From Massilia sp. Se16.2.3 (GTDB taxonomy: Bacteria > Pseudomonadota > Gammaproteobacteria > Burkholderiales > Burkholderiaceae_D): a stretch of DNA of 64,000 bases. The notes beneath the pieces were generated by a model. The model ran no database searches. It worked only from the letters and a program-made list of their open reading frames with translations, and had not been told where the DNA came from. This document shows positions 29,216 through 39,606 of this stretch, in pieces (position 1 is the stretch's first letter; each line of letters begins with the position of its first letter). Location of the stretch: NCBI RefSeq assembly GCF_014171595.1, contig NZ_CP050451.1:3658001-3722000 (forward strand). The letters run 5' to 3'. Made by a program: the position numbers and the translations under genes.

Positions 29216-30100
29216 CTAGCCGCCGAACGGCGTCTCGGCCACGCCCTGCACGCCGGGGCGCAGCATGATGGTCGCGCCGGCCCAGGGGTCGGCAGGATCC
29301 TGGCCGGCGCTGATCGAGGTGACCAGCAGGGTGTCCAGGTTCGTCCCGCCGAAGCTGCACATCGACGGCTTGGCCATCGGCACGGCAATCGTTCGATCCA
29401 GCTTGCCGTCCGGCGTGAAGCGCAGGATGACGCCGGCGTCGTTCCCGCAGGTCCAGTAACAGCCGTCGGCGTCGATCGCGGCGCCGTCAGGGCGGCCGGG
29501 ATGCGTGCGCATGTCCACGAAAGGCCGGCGGTTCGACGGCAGCCCCGCATCGAGGTCGTAGTCGAAGGCCCATACCTGCTGGCTTTGCGGGTGCGAGTCC
29601 GACAGGTACATGGTGCGCCCGTCCGGCGAAAAGGCCAGGCCGTTCTGGGTCAGCAGGCCGGATACGACCGGTTCCGACAGCCCGTCCTCGTTCGAATAGC
29701 GATACAGCTGGCCGACCGCGCGCTCGGCCGCCATGTCCATGAACATGGTGCCGCTCCAGAAGCGGCCCTGGCGGTCGCAGCGGCCATCGTTGAAGCGCAT
29801 GCCCTCACCCAGCGATGCAGGCACGGCCAGGCGTTCGCCGCCCGCCTTGCCGGCCTCGCCGAGCGCCAGGCGGAACAGGCCCGTCTCCATGCCCGCCACC
29901 AGAGTGCCGTCGCGGGACGGCGCAATGCAGGCCACCATCTCGTCGGCCGTCCAGCTGGCAAGCTGGCCCTCGCTACCGAGCCGCCAGACGGTTCTGGCGA
30001 CGATGTCGACCCAGTACCAGCAGCCGTCCAGCGCACTCCACACGGGGCACTCGCCGACCAGCGCCCGTCCCTCGCCTATCCGTTCGATCGCGACGCTCAT
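29216..30100 (-). CDS. SMP-30/gluconolactonase-family aldarolactonase (UxuL-like)
   Basis: 294 residues, a six-bladed propeller of the SMP-30/LRE family. Metal-site residues are visible in ECPVW, QNGLAFSPDG, and RPDGAAIDADGCYW. Because it follows the hexuronate transporter (overlap ATGA at 30097-30100) and galactarate dehydratase, the expected task is opening the galactaro- or glucaro-lactone made by uronate dehydrogenase, as shown for UxuL/UxuF of Pseudomonas. An arabinono- or gluconolactonase cannot be excluded by sequence alone. Confidence 0.85.
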   Translation of the reverse strand: MSVAIERIGEGRALVGECPVWSALDGCWYWVDIVARTVWRLGSEGQLASWTADEMVACIAPSRDGTLVAGMETGLFRLALGEAGKAGGERLAVPASLGEGMRFNDGRCDRQGRFWSGTMFMDMAAERAVGQLYRYSNEDGLSEPVVSGLLTQNGLAFSPDGRTMYLSDSHPQSQQVWAFDYDLDAGLPSNRRPFVDMRTHPGRPDGAAIDADGCYWTCGNDAGVILRFTPDGKLDRTIAVPMAKPSMCSFGGTNLDTLLVTSISAGQDPADPWAGATIMLRPGVQGVAETPFGG

Positions 30101-31548
30101 GCCTGCGGCTCGCGGATTTCGTCATAACGCGGTACCAGCGTCTTCATCACGCCCCAGGCGATCAGGTAAGCCACGGCGCAGAAGCCGAACATGATGCTGT
30201 AGCCGGTATGGATCTGGCCGATCGCGCCGTAATAGTCGAACAGCCAGCCGCCGATCTTCGTGATCAATACGCCGCCGATGCCGCCGGCCAGGCCGCCGAT
30301 GCCGACCACGGAACCGACCGAGCGTTTCGGGAACATGTCCGAGACGGTGGTGAACAGGTTGGCCGACCAGGCCTGGTGGGCAGCGGCGCCGATGCCGACC
30401 ATCAGGACCGGCACCCAGAAGCTGATATAGCCCAGCGGCTGGGCCAGCAGCACGGCCAGCGGGAACACGGCGATCATCAGCATCGCCTTCATGCGGCCGT
30501 CGTAGGGCGTGGCGCCCTTGTTGATGAAGAAGGTCGGGAACCAGCCGCCGCCGATACTGCCGATCATGGTCATGCTGTAGAGGATGGCGAGCGGCCACTG
30601 GATGTCGGTGCTGGCCATGCCGTATTGCGCGGCCAGGTATTTCGGTAGCCAGAACAGGAAGAACCACCAGACGCCGTCGGTCATGAATTTGCCGAAGGCG
30701 AAGGCCCAGGTCTGGCGGTAGCCGAGCAGTTCCCACCAGGAGAGGCAGCGGCCGGCCGGTTTGCCGTCCGCGGCGGGGGCCGCGTCGTCGCAGGTGATGT
30801 AGGCCAGTTCCGGGGCGCCGAGGCGCTTCTGCGAAGTCGGCTTTTCATAAAAAATCATCCACAGGCCCAGCCAGACGAAGCCGATCGCGCCGATGATGAT
30901 GAAGGCCGCTTGCCAGCCCCAGGTGGCGGCAATGACGGGGACGCTGATCGGCGCCAGCACGGCGCCCACGTTCGCGCCCGAGTTGAAGATACCAGTGGCA
31001 AAAGCGCGGTCCTTCTTCGGGAAGTATTCGGCGGTGGCCTTGATCGCGGCCGGGAAGTTGCCCGATTCGCCCAGCGCCAGCACGGCGCGCGCCGCCATGA
31101 AGCCGATGACCGACACCGGCACGGCGGCCAGGCCGATGGCGCTCATCGCACCAGCGAGGCCCTCGCCCATCGGCACGGCCACCGCGTGCATGATGGCGCC
31201 AAAAGACCACACGACGATGGCCAGCGCGAACGCGCCCTTGGTGCCGAGCCGGTCGACGACGCGCCCGGCGAACAGCATCGAAATCGCATAGACGAACTGG
31301 AAGGCGGCGGTGATGTTGGCGTAGTCGGTGTTCGACCAGCCGAATTCGCGGGTGAGCTCGGGCGCCAGCAGCGACAGCACCTGGCGGTCGAGGTAATTGA
31401 CGGTGGTGGCGAAGAACAGCAGTGCGCAGATGGTCCAGCGGTAGGTGCCGATCTTGCCGCCGGCGGCGGCATTCGCGTTGGAAGATGGGGAAGTGCTGGC
31501 GGAATTGCTCGCGGGCGCGGCCGGCTGCTTGATCGTCTCGGTTCGCAT
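30097..31548 (-). CDS. MFS hexuronate transporter (ExuT-like)
   Basis: 483 residues with 12 membrane segments and a long Ala/Ser/Asn-rich cytoplasmic N-terminus. [22 protein letters not shown] is the usual beginning of the anion:cation symporter branch, with [13 protein letters not shown] between segments 2 and 3 and [20 protein letters not shown] in segment 4-5. ExuT and its relatives bring in galacturonate and glucuronate with protons. Its neighbours galactarate dehydratase and the lactonase agree. The start at 31548 has a weak GAGA site; the promoter at 31623-31652 lies 75 bp upstream. Confidence 0.88.
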   Translation of the reverse strand: MRTETIKQPAAPASNSASTSPSSNANAAAGGKIGTYRWTICALLFFATTVNYLDRQVLSLLAPELTREFGWSNTDYANITAAFQFVYAISMLFAGRVVDRLGTKGAFALAIVVWSFGAIMHAVAVPMGEGLAGAMSAIGLAAVPVSVIGFMAARAVLALGESGNFPAAIKATAEYFPKKDRAFATGIFNSGANVGAVLAPISVPVIAATWGWQAAFIIIGAIGFVWLGLWMIFYEKPTSQKRLGAPELAYITCDDAAPAADGKPAGRCLSWWELLGYRQTWAFAFGKFMTDGVWWFFLFWLPKYLAAQYGMASTDIQWPLAILYSMTMIGSIGGGWFPTFFINKGATPYDGRMKAMLMIAVFPLAVLLAQPLGYISFWVPVLMVGIGAAAHQAWSANLFTTVSDMFPKRSVGSVVGIGGLAGGIGGVLITKIGGWLFDYYGAIGQIHTGYSIMFGFCAVAYLIAWGVMKTLVPRYDEIREPQA

Positions 31549-31622
31549 GGTGTCTCGTCGTTGTTTTGTCTAATCGGTCTCGCAACCCCCGCCACTCTGT
31601 GGTGGCTGGCAGGTCGTAAGTC

Positions 31623-31652
31623 ATCGTACAACAGGGTTGGTGCGGGAGGCAA
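31623..31652 (-). promoter_or_regulatory. candidate promoter of transporter-lactonase operon
   Basis: Read on the minus strand, TTGCCT (31652-31647) and TACGAT (31628-31623) are 18 bp apart. The segment TTGTACGATGACT around the -10 is the same as at the kdgD promoter (39604-39616). I see no full copy of the TGGTCNGACCA operator, so expression may also depend on readthrough from garD. Confidence 0.5.
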
Positions 31653-31698
31653 TCCTCCGTTTGTATCGCTGCTGTATCAGCGCAGCCGATACGGCAAA

Positions 31699-31722
31699 GG
31701 CGGCGGACGTCACGCCGCCGCC
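31699..31722 (-). terminator. hairpin just after garD stop
   Basis: An 8-bp GC stem (GGCGGCGG at 31699-31706 against CCGCCGCC at 31715-31722) lies 4 bp beyond the garD stop on its strand. It is followed only by TTTG, so it would be a weak terminator or an RNA stabiliser. Confidence 0.45.
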
Positions 31723-31725
31723 CTT

Positions 31726-33328
31726 TCAGGTCACCGGCGCCGGATTGAACAGCGTCAGCGCGTTGTGCAGCTTCCAGTGCTCGGCCCAGGTCTTGCGCCC
31801 GCTGGCCACGTCCAGCATCAGGCGGAACAATTCCCAGCCCACGTCTTCGATGCTCGCCTCGCCGCTGGCGATGCGGCCCGCATTCACGTCCATCAGGTCG
31901 TGCCAGCGGCGCGCCAGATCGTTGCGCGTCGCCACTTTGATCACCGGGACCGGCGCCAGGCCGTAAGGCGTGCCGCGGCCGGTGGTGAAGATGTGCACGT
32001 TCATGCCGGCCGCCACCTGCAGCGTGCCGCAGATGAAATCGCTGGCCGGCGTGGCCGCGTAGATCAGGCCCTTCTTGCCGTTCAGGCGCTCGCCCGGCGA
32101 GAGCACGCCGGAAATCGCGGCGGAGCCGGACTTGACGATCGAGCCCATCGCTTTTTTCGACGATGTTCGACAGGCCGCCCGCCTTGTTGCCTGGCGTCGT
32201 GTTGGCGCTGCGGTCGACGCCGCCCCGCTTGAGGTAATTGTCGTACCACGCCATCTCGCGCACCATCGCGGCTGCCACCTCAGGGTCGGTCGCGCGCGCC
32301 GTCAGCTGGTCGATGCCGTCGCGTACTTCCGTCACCTCCGAAAACATGACGGTGGCGCCGGCGCGCACCAGGAGGTCGGTGGCATAGCCCACCGCCGGGT
32401 TGGCCGTCACGCCCGAGAACGCATCGCTGCCGCCGCACTGCACGCCGACCACGAGATCGGATGCGGGGCAGGTTTCGCGGCGGCGCGCATTCAGCACTTT
32501 CAGCTGTTCCTCGGCCGTGGCGACGATCGAATCGATCATCGACATGAAGCCGACGTGGCCGGCGTCCTGCAGGCAGACCGTGGCCGGCTCGCGGCCATTC
32601 AGGATGGGAATGCTCCCTTTCGGGAACAGGCGCGCCGGCTGCAGCTTCTCGCAGCCGAGGCTGACGACCATGGCCTGGCCGCCGAAATTCGGGTTCTGGC
32701 TGATGTTGCGCAGCGTGCGGATCGGCACGTCGGCATTCGGCGCCTCGATGGCCACGCCGCAGCCATAGCTGTGTTCGAGGCCGACGACGTCGTCGACGTT
32801 CGGGTACAGGGGCAGCAGCTTGTCCTTGATGACTCTGACCGCGTGGTCAACCACGCCGGAGACGCATTGCACGGTGGTGGTGATGGCCAGGATGTTGCGC
32901 GTGCCGACGGACCCGTCGGCATTGCGGTAGCCCTCGAAGGTGTAGCCGTCCAAAGGCTCGAGCACCGGCGGCTTGACCGTGGCGACCGGCAGGCCGGCCA
33001 GCTCGACGGCATCCGGCATGCGCAGCGTCGCTTCCGAGACCCAGCTGCCGCGCGGCAACGCGCGGGCGGCATAGCCGATGGTGACGTTATAGCGCGTCAC
33101 CGGCTCGCCTTCGGCCAGGTCGCGCAGTGCCACCTTGTGGCCCTGGGGCACGGCGTCGAGCAGGCTCAAGCCGTCGGCAAAGACGGCACCGGGTGTCAAT
33201 CCGCCGTCGTTGACGACGATGGCAACGTTGTCGTTGGCGTGCATGCGGATGTAGCGCGGCGTGTCTGGCGATGCGCCATCGCCGCTTGGCGTGCCCTGTC
33301 CGGCGCGGACGATTTGGATGCTTTGCAT
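31726..33328 (-). CDS. garD: galactarate dehydratase (one frameshift)
   Basis: 533 residues once one extra base is removed (E. coli GarD 523). N-terminal SAF domain ([18 protein letters not shown]), then the UxaA/GarD core: [70 protein letters not shown], and C-terminal [28 protein letters not shown] with NPNFGG points to galactarate rather than altronate dehydratase. It dehydrates galactarate to 5-dehydro-4-deoxyglucarate. The break is at a run of six T (plus strand, near 32152), where five would keep EKAMGS in frame. Transcribed from the divergent operator region at 33426-33477. Confidence 0.88.
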
Positions 33329-33425
33329 AGGAAACCTGCCAATCGGATGAGTGCGGCCGACAGGGCAGAAAGGCACCCGTCGACCATCGTTGAGTCGGGC
33401 CGAGTATGACAGCAAAAATTTGATC

Positions 33426-33477
33426 TGGCTAGTCCGCATTGCGCAATTGGTCAAACCAATTTAGAATGGCCTGACCA
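33426..33477. promoter_or_regulatory. divergent promoter region with three FadR-like operators (garD / regulator B)
   Basis: Plus strand: TTGCGC (33439-33444), 17 bp and TAGAAT (33462-33467). The spacer holds ATTGGT-CAA-ACCAAT (33446-33460), a perfect-arm palindrome; TGGCCTGACCA (33467-33477) covers the start point and TGGCTAGTCCG (33426-33436) lies upstream. Minus strand: TTGACC and TAGCCA, 17 bp apart, would serve garD. Spacing of the three sites (22 and 19 bp) equals that at 21212-21263. Regulator B would thus control itself. Confidence 0.77.
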
Positions 33478-33496
33478 AATACACAATCGGACCGCC

Positions 33497-34228
33497 ATGC
33501 TGAAACGAGTACCGAGTGGAGACAACCCTGCCGACCCGATGGCTACAAACCAGGGTCAGCATGCACACACTGCCGAGCCGCGCCTGTACCGGGTCGTGGC
33601 CGACCGCATCGAGGCCCTGATCCGCAGCGAAGGCATCGCCGCCGGCGCGCGCCTGCCGGCCGAACGTGAGCTCGCCGCGCGGCTGGGCGTCTCGCGCGCC
33701 TCGCTGCGCGAAGCCCTGATCGCCCTCGAACTGGGCGGACGCATCGACGTGCGCGGCGGCTCGGGCGTCTACGTCTGCGCCAGCGCACCAAGCGCCGAAG
33801 TCGAAGCCGGCCCCGGTCCTTTCGAAGTACTCGCCGCCCGCCGCCTGATCGAGGCCGAGGTCTGCGCCATCGCCGCGCGCGTGGCCACGCCGGGCGCCGT
33901 CGACGCCATCCTGCGCGCCCTCGAGGAGATGGAGCGCAACCACGACATCTATTCCAGCAACGAGACGACCGACCGCGAATTCCACCTGGCGATCGCCCGC
34001 GCCACCGGCAACAGCGCCCTGGTCGGCACCATCGCCTACCTGTGGGAACAGCGCGGCCGCCTCTGGCACCGCCTGAAGGAGCACTTCCAGACCGAGCAGC
34101 TGCGCCGGGAAACCCTGCTCGACCATCGCCGCATCTTTGCCGCGATCGCCGGGCGCGATCCGGCCGGCGCGCGCAGCGCCATGCGTGCTCACCTGGAACG
34201 CGTCACGCGGACCTTCTCGCGCGGCTAG
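33497..34228 (+). CDS. FadR-family regulator B, likely of uronate/pectin genes
   Basis: 243 residues: winged helix (RLPAERELAARLGVSRASLREAL) and FCD ligand domain (TDREFHLAIARATGN; DHRRIFAAIAGRD). Paralogue of regulator A at 8839, with the same closing RVTRTFSRG. The start at 33497 leaves a leader of about 23 nt after the promoter; an ATG at 33539 (MATNQGQ) is the alternative and begins closer to the shared EPRLYRVV. Position beside garD and three palindromic operators makes it the best candidate repressor of the pectin regulon. Confidence 0.88.
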   Translation: MLKRVPSGDNPADPMATNQGQHAHTAEPRLYRVVADRIEALIRSEGIAAGARLPAERELAARLGVSRASLREALIALELGGRIDVRGGSGVYVCASAPSAEVEAGPGPFEVLAARRLIEAEVCAIAARVATPGAVDAILRALEEMERNHDIYSSNETTDREFHLAIARATGNSALVGTIAYLWEQRGRLWHRLKEHFQTEQLRRETLLDHRRIFAAIAGRDPAGARSAMRAHLERVTRTFSRG

Positions 34229-34466
34229 GAGGCAGCAGAAGCACAAGGAAAGGCAGCACGCGAATACAGATCAAGCACCGCAGGTACAAAGCGAACACGC
34301 AGCAAAAGGCAATGTTGGTACCAGATGATGGCCCACGTGCGACCACGGCCGGAAGGTAGCGAACCGGTCCCGCCGCAGTGGCAGCGGACACGCGAGGTGT
34401 CCAAGGCGCCGCAGCCCCAGGCTGGGCACATTCATGTCGGTCAAAAAAACATACGGAGACAGCTTC

Positions 34467-37168
34467 ATGAACCACGTACGCAAGTCCGCCCGCCGCACCC
34501 TCGCCCTCTCGTCCATCTCGCTCGCCGTCCTCGCGCTGACACAAGCCGCGTGGGCGCAGAATGCGGCGCCGATGCAGCGCGTCGAAGTCACCGGCTCGAG
34601 CATCAAGCGCCTGGCCGCCGAGGCCGCCCTCCCCGTCACCACCGTCAGCGCCCGGGGAACTCACCGCGCGCGGCATGACGACCCTGGCCGACCTGATGAT
34701 GTCGCTGCCCCAGTCCTCGTCGCTGGCGCCCTCGAACGCCGGTTCGGGCACCAACATCAACCTGCGCGGCCTGGGCGTGAACCGGACCCTCGTGCTGCTC
34801 AACGGCCGGCGCCTGGCCAACGAGGCCATCGCCGACGGCTATGCCAACCTGGACGTGATTCCGATGAGCGCGATTGCCCGCGTCGAGATCCTGCGCGACG
34901 GCGCCTCCTCGATCTACGGCTCGGACGCCATCGGCGGCGTCGTCAACTTCATCACCAGGAGCACTTTCGAGGGCGTGCAGGTCACCGGCCAGTATATTCA
35001 ACCGGAAAAGCACGGCGGCGGCGACGAGCAGCGCCTGACGCTCACCGGCGGCACGGGCAACCTGTCCACGGATGGCTGGAACGTGTATGCCACGGTCGAT
35101 GCCCACCGCCGCAGCGCCCTGTACGCGCGCGACCGCGCCGAGCTGTCGACCCCGGACATCCTGGCCAGCATCGGTCGCGCGCCGACCCTGAGCGCCGGCG
35201 GCTATGCCATGCCCGCCAACTACACCACCAGCGCCAACCGCACCGCCGCCAATCCCTACTACGCCACCGGCTGTACCGGCCCGTACTCGATCCAGGGCGC
35301 GCGCAATACCTGTATCCTGAACAACCAGGAATACGGGATGGCGCTGTACGAAAACCAGCAGGTCACCTTCTACGCGCGCGGCACGAAACAGTTCAGCGAA
35401 GAGCACAAGCTGACCGTGGACTACATGCGCGGCGAGGAATACATCATTGCCACCCGCAACCCGACCCAGAGCGTGGCGGTCGGCGGCGTGCCGGCTACCC
35501 TGCCTTCGACCAGCAAATGGTATCCGGGCGGCGCGGGGGGGTGCCGGCCATGCCGGGCCTCACCGGCCAGCCGCTCTTCGTCACCTGGGCGTGGCCGACC
35601 TGGGCCTGGCCGCAACGAAGGACGTGCAGGTCAACCAGCGGCTGGCGATTTCGGACGAAGGCCGCATCGGCAGCTGGGACTACCGCGCCGGCCTGGTACA
35701 CGGGGTCAGCACGCGCAAGAACTACTACCGCGACGGTTACGTGACGGGCGCCGGCCTGAACGCCGGCTTGATGAACGGTTCGCTCAACCCCTTCGGCCTG
35801 CAGGACGCGGCCGGCATGGCTTACCTGGAAAGCATCTCGGTCGATGGCCAGATGAACCGCACGTCGAAAAGCACCTTCTCCGGCGTCGATGCCTCGCTCA
35901 GCCGCTCGCTGATGGAATTGAAAGGCGGTTCGCTCGCCTTCGCCGTCGGCCTCGACCTGCACCGCGACACCACCCAGGACGAGCGCCTCCCGATCGTCAA
36001 CGCCGTCACCTACGCGAACGCCGCAGCCGCCCGCGGCGAAGGCGCGCGCAATGTCTCGGCGCTGTATGCGGAACTGGATATCCCGGTCACGAAACAGCTG
36101 ACCTTCAACGTGGCCGCCCGCGACGACTATTTTTCCGACTTCGGCAATACCTTCAACCCGAAGGCGAGCTTCCGCTACGAGCCGAGCAAATCGCTGATGT
36201 TCCGCGGCTCGGCCAATACCGGTTTCCGCGCACCGACCCTGTTCGACCGCTACGGCTACCGCACCGCCGGCCCGAACGGCCTGACCGCCGGCCGCTGGGA
36301 CGATCCGACCCTGTGCCCCGGCGGCAAGCCGGGCGTGGCCGGCTCCGGCACGGCGCTGCCGGGCCAGGTGGCGTCCGAAGTGTGTAACGCCCAGCTGCCG
36401 CGCCAGGTCGGCAGCAATCCGGAACTGCAGCCAGAGAAATCGAAAGGCTGGACGCTCGGCGTGGTGATGGAGCCGATGAAGAACGCCACCCTGTCGCTGG
36501 ACTACTGGAACATCCGCATGGAAGACATGCTGGCGAATCTGCCGGAACAGGCGATCTTCCTCAATCCGGCCAAGTACGCCGACCTGTTCGTGCGCAATCC
36601 CGACGGCAGTCTGTACTACGTGAAGAACATCACGATGAACCTGGGCGGACAGAAAGCGGCGGGCGTGGACGTCTCGGCCAGCTACACCTTCCCGAAATCG
36701 GTGGCGGGCACCTTCAAGGCGGAGCTGGACGGCACCTGGCTGACCCAGTTCGACAACCAGCTCGAGCGCGACAGCGAATTCGTATCGAACATCGGCCGCT
36801 TTGGCCTGGCCAGCAACGGCACCACCAGCAGCTTCCCGATCATCACCTACCGCTGGAAGCACACGATGAAGCTGGCCTGGAACCGCGGCGACCTCGGTGC
36901 CCAGCTGACCCAGAACTACAATTCCTCGTACGAGGACCAGAACCTGGTGGCGGCGCAGTACCATCGCCGCATCGAACCCTACAGCGTCTGGAACCTGACC
37001 GCCAGCTACAACGGCATCCCGCACGTGGGCATCACCGCGGGCATCACCAACCTGCTCGATGAACGCCCGCCGATCACCAACCACAATGGCTACACCTATG
37101 GTTACCTGAGCAGTGCAGCGAGTCCGATCGGACGGGCCTACAACCTGCGACTGACCTACACTTTCTGA
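34467..37168 (+). CDS. TonB-dependent receptor, paralogue of the first (frameshifted)
   Basis: About 900 residues with three frame changes, near 34650, 35538 (G7 run) and 35592. Signal peptide, then AAPMQRVEVTGSSIKRLAAEAALP, a plug with LRGLGVNRTLVLLNGRRLANEA and EILRDGASSIYGSDAIGGVVN, and a barrel ending RLTYTF. Long parts align by eye with the receptor at 10980, for instance SKWYPGG, NGSLNPFG, AYLESIS and NPKASFRY. It precedes a polygalacturonase gene and follows regulator B; uptake of oligogalacturonides is inferred. Ribosome site GGAG is 9 bases before the ATG. The preceding gap 34229-34466 holds no gene; only a TGGTACCA half-like motif is seen near 34317. Confidence 0.87.
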
Positions 37169-37182
37169 AGATGGACGCACGG

Positions 37183-37205
37183 TGGCCGGCGCTGGCAGCC
37201 GGCCA
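37183..37205 (+). terminator. hairpin between receptor and polygalacturonase genes
   Basis: Stem TGGCCGGC (37183-37190) pairs with GCCGGCCA (37198-37205) over a 7-base loop. It has no T-tract, so it may be an attenuator or a stabiliser of the receptor mRNA rather than a full terminator. Confidence 0.4.
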
Positions 37206-37233
37206 GTGCGAGCAACAACGTAACGGAGACAAC

Positions 37234-39075
37234 ATGCAAGTCAAGCACACCAATGCGCAGCGCCGTTCGCTGCTGCGCGCCGCCTCGGTGTCCGCCGCGG
37301 GCCTGTCCCGGGCGGCTGCGCGCTGGCCAGGGGCGGCGCGGCAAGCGCGGGTCCTGCCCCTGCGGGCGATCCCTGGGGCGCGCGCGCAAACCATCGTCGA
37401 CAGGTTCAGGAAGCCGCTCGCTTTTCGCCAGCAGGACTTCGACATCACGGCATTCGGCGCGAAGCCCTGCAAGACGCGGATGGTGGAAGGCTATGTGGCG
37501 CACCACGAGCCCGGCCAGGTCAGTACCCCGGTGCCCGATGCGCCCGACTGCTATGGCGCGATTGCCGCGGCGATCGCGGCCTGCAGCCAGGCCGGTGGCG
37601 GACGCGTGGTGATTCCGGCCGGCAACTGGCTGGTCAAGGGCCCGATCGTGCTCAAATCCCACGTCAACGTCCACCTGGCCAGGGGCGCGCATGTCTACTT
37701 CAGCACCGACCCCGACGACTTCGCCAGGTATGGCGAGTACGACTGCGGCGCCAACGGCAAGCTGACCATCTCGCGCTGGCAGAGCAACGATTGCCTGAAC
37801 TATTCGCCGCTGGTCTATGCCTACGGCCAGACGAATATCGCCCTCACCGGCGAAGACTGGACCAGCATCCTCGACGGCCAGGGCGGCGTGCCGCAGGCGA
37901 ACGGCGACTGCTGGTGGGACTGGAAGGGCAAGCGCAAGCCCGGCCCGCGCCAGCAGGAAGCGCAGAACGTCGTCAACCAACGCAACCCGGCTTCGGTAAC
38001 GGCGATCGCACCAGGCCTCACCGCCGCCCAGATAGCGCTCATGGAGGGCAAGGACGACAAGTGGCGCACCGACGAAGCCTTCCTGCCGACGCTGTCGGAG
38101 GCGGGCGTGCCGGTCGCGAAGCGCGTGTTCGGCCGCGGCCACTACCTGCGCCCCTGCATGGTCGAATTCATCGGCTGTACGGATGTCCTGCTGCAGGGCT
38201 ACCAGTTGAACGGGTCGCCGTTCTGGCAGCACCACCCGGTGCACTGCACCCGGCTGGCGATCCGCGGCGTGCACATGGACAGCATGGGACCGAACAGCGA
38301 CGGCTTCGACCCGGAAGCCTGCGACACCGTGCTGGTGGAAGGCTGCACCTTCAACAGCGGCGACGACTGCATCGCCATCAAGGCCGGCAAGAACCGCGAT
38401 ACCCAGTTCGGACCGACCCGGAACGTGGTGATCCAGGGGTGCATCATGAACAGCGGCCACGGCGGCGTGACCCTGGGCAGCGAGATGTCGGGCGGGATCG
38501 AGCACGTGTACGCCCAGGACATCGAGTTCCGCAATGCGCATTGGGCCACCGACTCGCTCAACACCGCGATCCGCATGAAGACCAACATGAACCGCGGCGG
38601 TTTCCTGCGCCACTTCTACGTGCGCAACGTGACCATGCCGAATGGCGTCGCGCTCAAGCCCCAGGTCTACACGCCCCTGCCCGGCTCGCCGATTCCGAAC
38701 CGCTCCGTGGGCTCGTCCGCCGGCGCCGTCGTCACCATCGACTGCGACTACGCGCCCACCGCCGACAACGTGCGCACGCGCCCGCCGATCGTCGAGAACG
38801 TCCATATCTCGGGCGTGAGGGTCGGTAACGTGAAGACGAAGGATGGCAGCTTCTCGTGCTACCAGGCCCTGCTGTTGCTGGGGCCGGTCGCCTACGACTA
38901 CAACGGACCAGCCGGCGCCGAGATCCTGCCGATCCGCGACGTGACGATCACGGACTGCGATTTCGGCAATCCCGTGAACGTGGCCCAGCCATGGTTCGTG
39001 TACAACGTGCGCAATGTGAAGCTCACGAACGTGACGATCGGCGGCAAGGTCGTCAACACGACCCTGTCGGCGTAG
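37234..39075 (+). CDS. GH28 polygalacturonase, exported
   Basis: 613 residues. The N-terminus carries a twin-arginine-like leader (RRSLLRAASVSAAG). The right-handed helix core shows all GH28 signatures: GPNSDGFD, NSGDDCIAIKAG with the paired catalytic aspartates, SGHGGVTLGSE and IRMKTN. It hydrolyses alpha-1,4-galacturonan; length and the start QDFDITAFGAKP place it near exo-acting bacterial enzymes, but endo or exo action cannot be fixed by eye. Start at 37234 (GGAG site) is preferred to 37171. The last 60 bp of the gene are copied downstream in a tandem duplication. Confidence 0.9.
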   Translation: MQVKHTNAQRRSLLRAASVSAAGLSRAAARWPGAARQARVLPLRAIPGARAQTIVDRFRKPLAFRQQDFDITAFGAKPCKTRMVEGYVAHHEPGQVSTPVPDAPDCYGAIAAAIAACSQAGGGRVVIPAGNWLVKGPIVLKSHVNVHLARGAHVYFSTDPDDFARYGEYDCGANGKLTISRWQSNDCLNYSPLVYAYGQTNIALTGEDWTSILDGQGGVPQANGDCWWDWKGKRKPGPRQQEAQNVVNQRNPASVTAIAPGLTAAQIALMEGKDDKWRTDEAFLPTLSEAGVPVAKRVFGRGHYLRPCMVEFIGCTDVLLQGYQLNGSPFWQHHPVHCTRLAIRGVHMDSMGPNSDGFDPEACDTVLVEGCTFNSGDDCIAIKAGKNRDTQFGPTRNVVIQGCIMNSGHGGVTLGSEMSGGIEHVYAQDIEFRNAHWATDSLNTAIRMKTNMNRGGFLRHFYVRNVTMPNGVALKPQVYTPLPGSPIPNRSVGSSAGAVVTIDCDYAPTADNVRTRPPIVENVHISGVRVGNVKTKDGSFSCYQALLLLGPVAYDYNGPAGAEILPIRDVTITDCDFGNPVNVAQPWFVYNVRNVKLTNVTIGGKVVNTTLSA

Positions 39076-39324
39076 ATGCGCCTGCGGCGTGTGGGTTTCG
39101 CAAGGTGGGCACTCCGTGCCCGCGCGATATAGCACGGGCGAGTGTCGAAATTTGACCATGAACGCGGCCCTTGCATGTTGGACTTGTGGGCGCGTTTCGA
39201 TGTGCAACTGTTCCATACCGCGTGGGCACGGAGTGCCCACCCTACAGAGCGCGGCTCGCTGATTGATCCGCTGCGCTCACCGTTTCACAAAATTGGTCAG
39301 ACCGCTTGCCAAGCTCGGCCTTAA
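39016..39324 (+). repeat. tandem duplication, unit 1 (309 bp)
   Basis: Unit 1 begins inside the polygalacturonase gene (GTGAAGCTCACGAACG at 39016) and runs through its stop, two palindromic repeats, an operator TGGTCAGACCG (39294-39304) and a -35-like TTGCCA. The next unit starts 309 bp later with the same words. The whole gap 39076-39682 has no gene. Confidence 0.85.
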
Positions 39325-39554
39325 GTGAAGCTCACGAACGTGACGATCGGCGGCAAGGTCGTCAACACGACCCTGTCGGCGTAGATGCGCCTGCGGCGTG
39401 TGGGTTTCGCAGGGTGGGCACTCCGTGCCCGCGCGGTATAGAACAGTTTCGAGTCGAAATGCTGCCGCAAGCCGAACTGCAACGGCCGCGTTCACGCCGA
39501 AGTTTCGACACTCGTCCGTGCTATACCCCGTGGGCACAGGGCGCCCACCCTACG
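39101..39554. repeat. four GTGGGC palindromic repeats
   Basis: Copies of the repeat seen at 18221-18391 lie at 39101-39126, 39216-39246, 39410-39436 and 39525-39554, two in each duplication unit. The pairs are in opposite orientation, reading GGTGGGCAC-N3-GTGCCC and its complement. Confidence 0.75.
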
Positions 39555-39606
39555 AAGCAGTCTCAAAAAACTGGTCGGACCGCTTGCCAAGCCCGGCCTT
39601 AGGTTG
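39325..39606 (+). repeat. tandem duplication, unit 2 (about 282 bp)
   Basis: Unit 2 repeats the end of the polygalacturonase reading frame (39325-39384, up to a TAG), the GTGGGCAC palindromes and the operator, and ends at CGGCCTTAGG, inside the kdgD promoter spacer. The outer parts are almost identical to unit 1 and the middle has diverged. Only this copy is joined to a usable -10 hexamer. Confidence 0.85.

Noticed and set aside
31726..33328. Altronate dehydratase (uxaA) as the identity of this dehydratase
   Set aside because: The core [20 protein letters not shown] and length of about 530 residues fit galactarate dehydratase, and Udh plus lactonase supply galactarate, not altronate.
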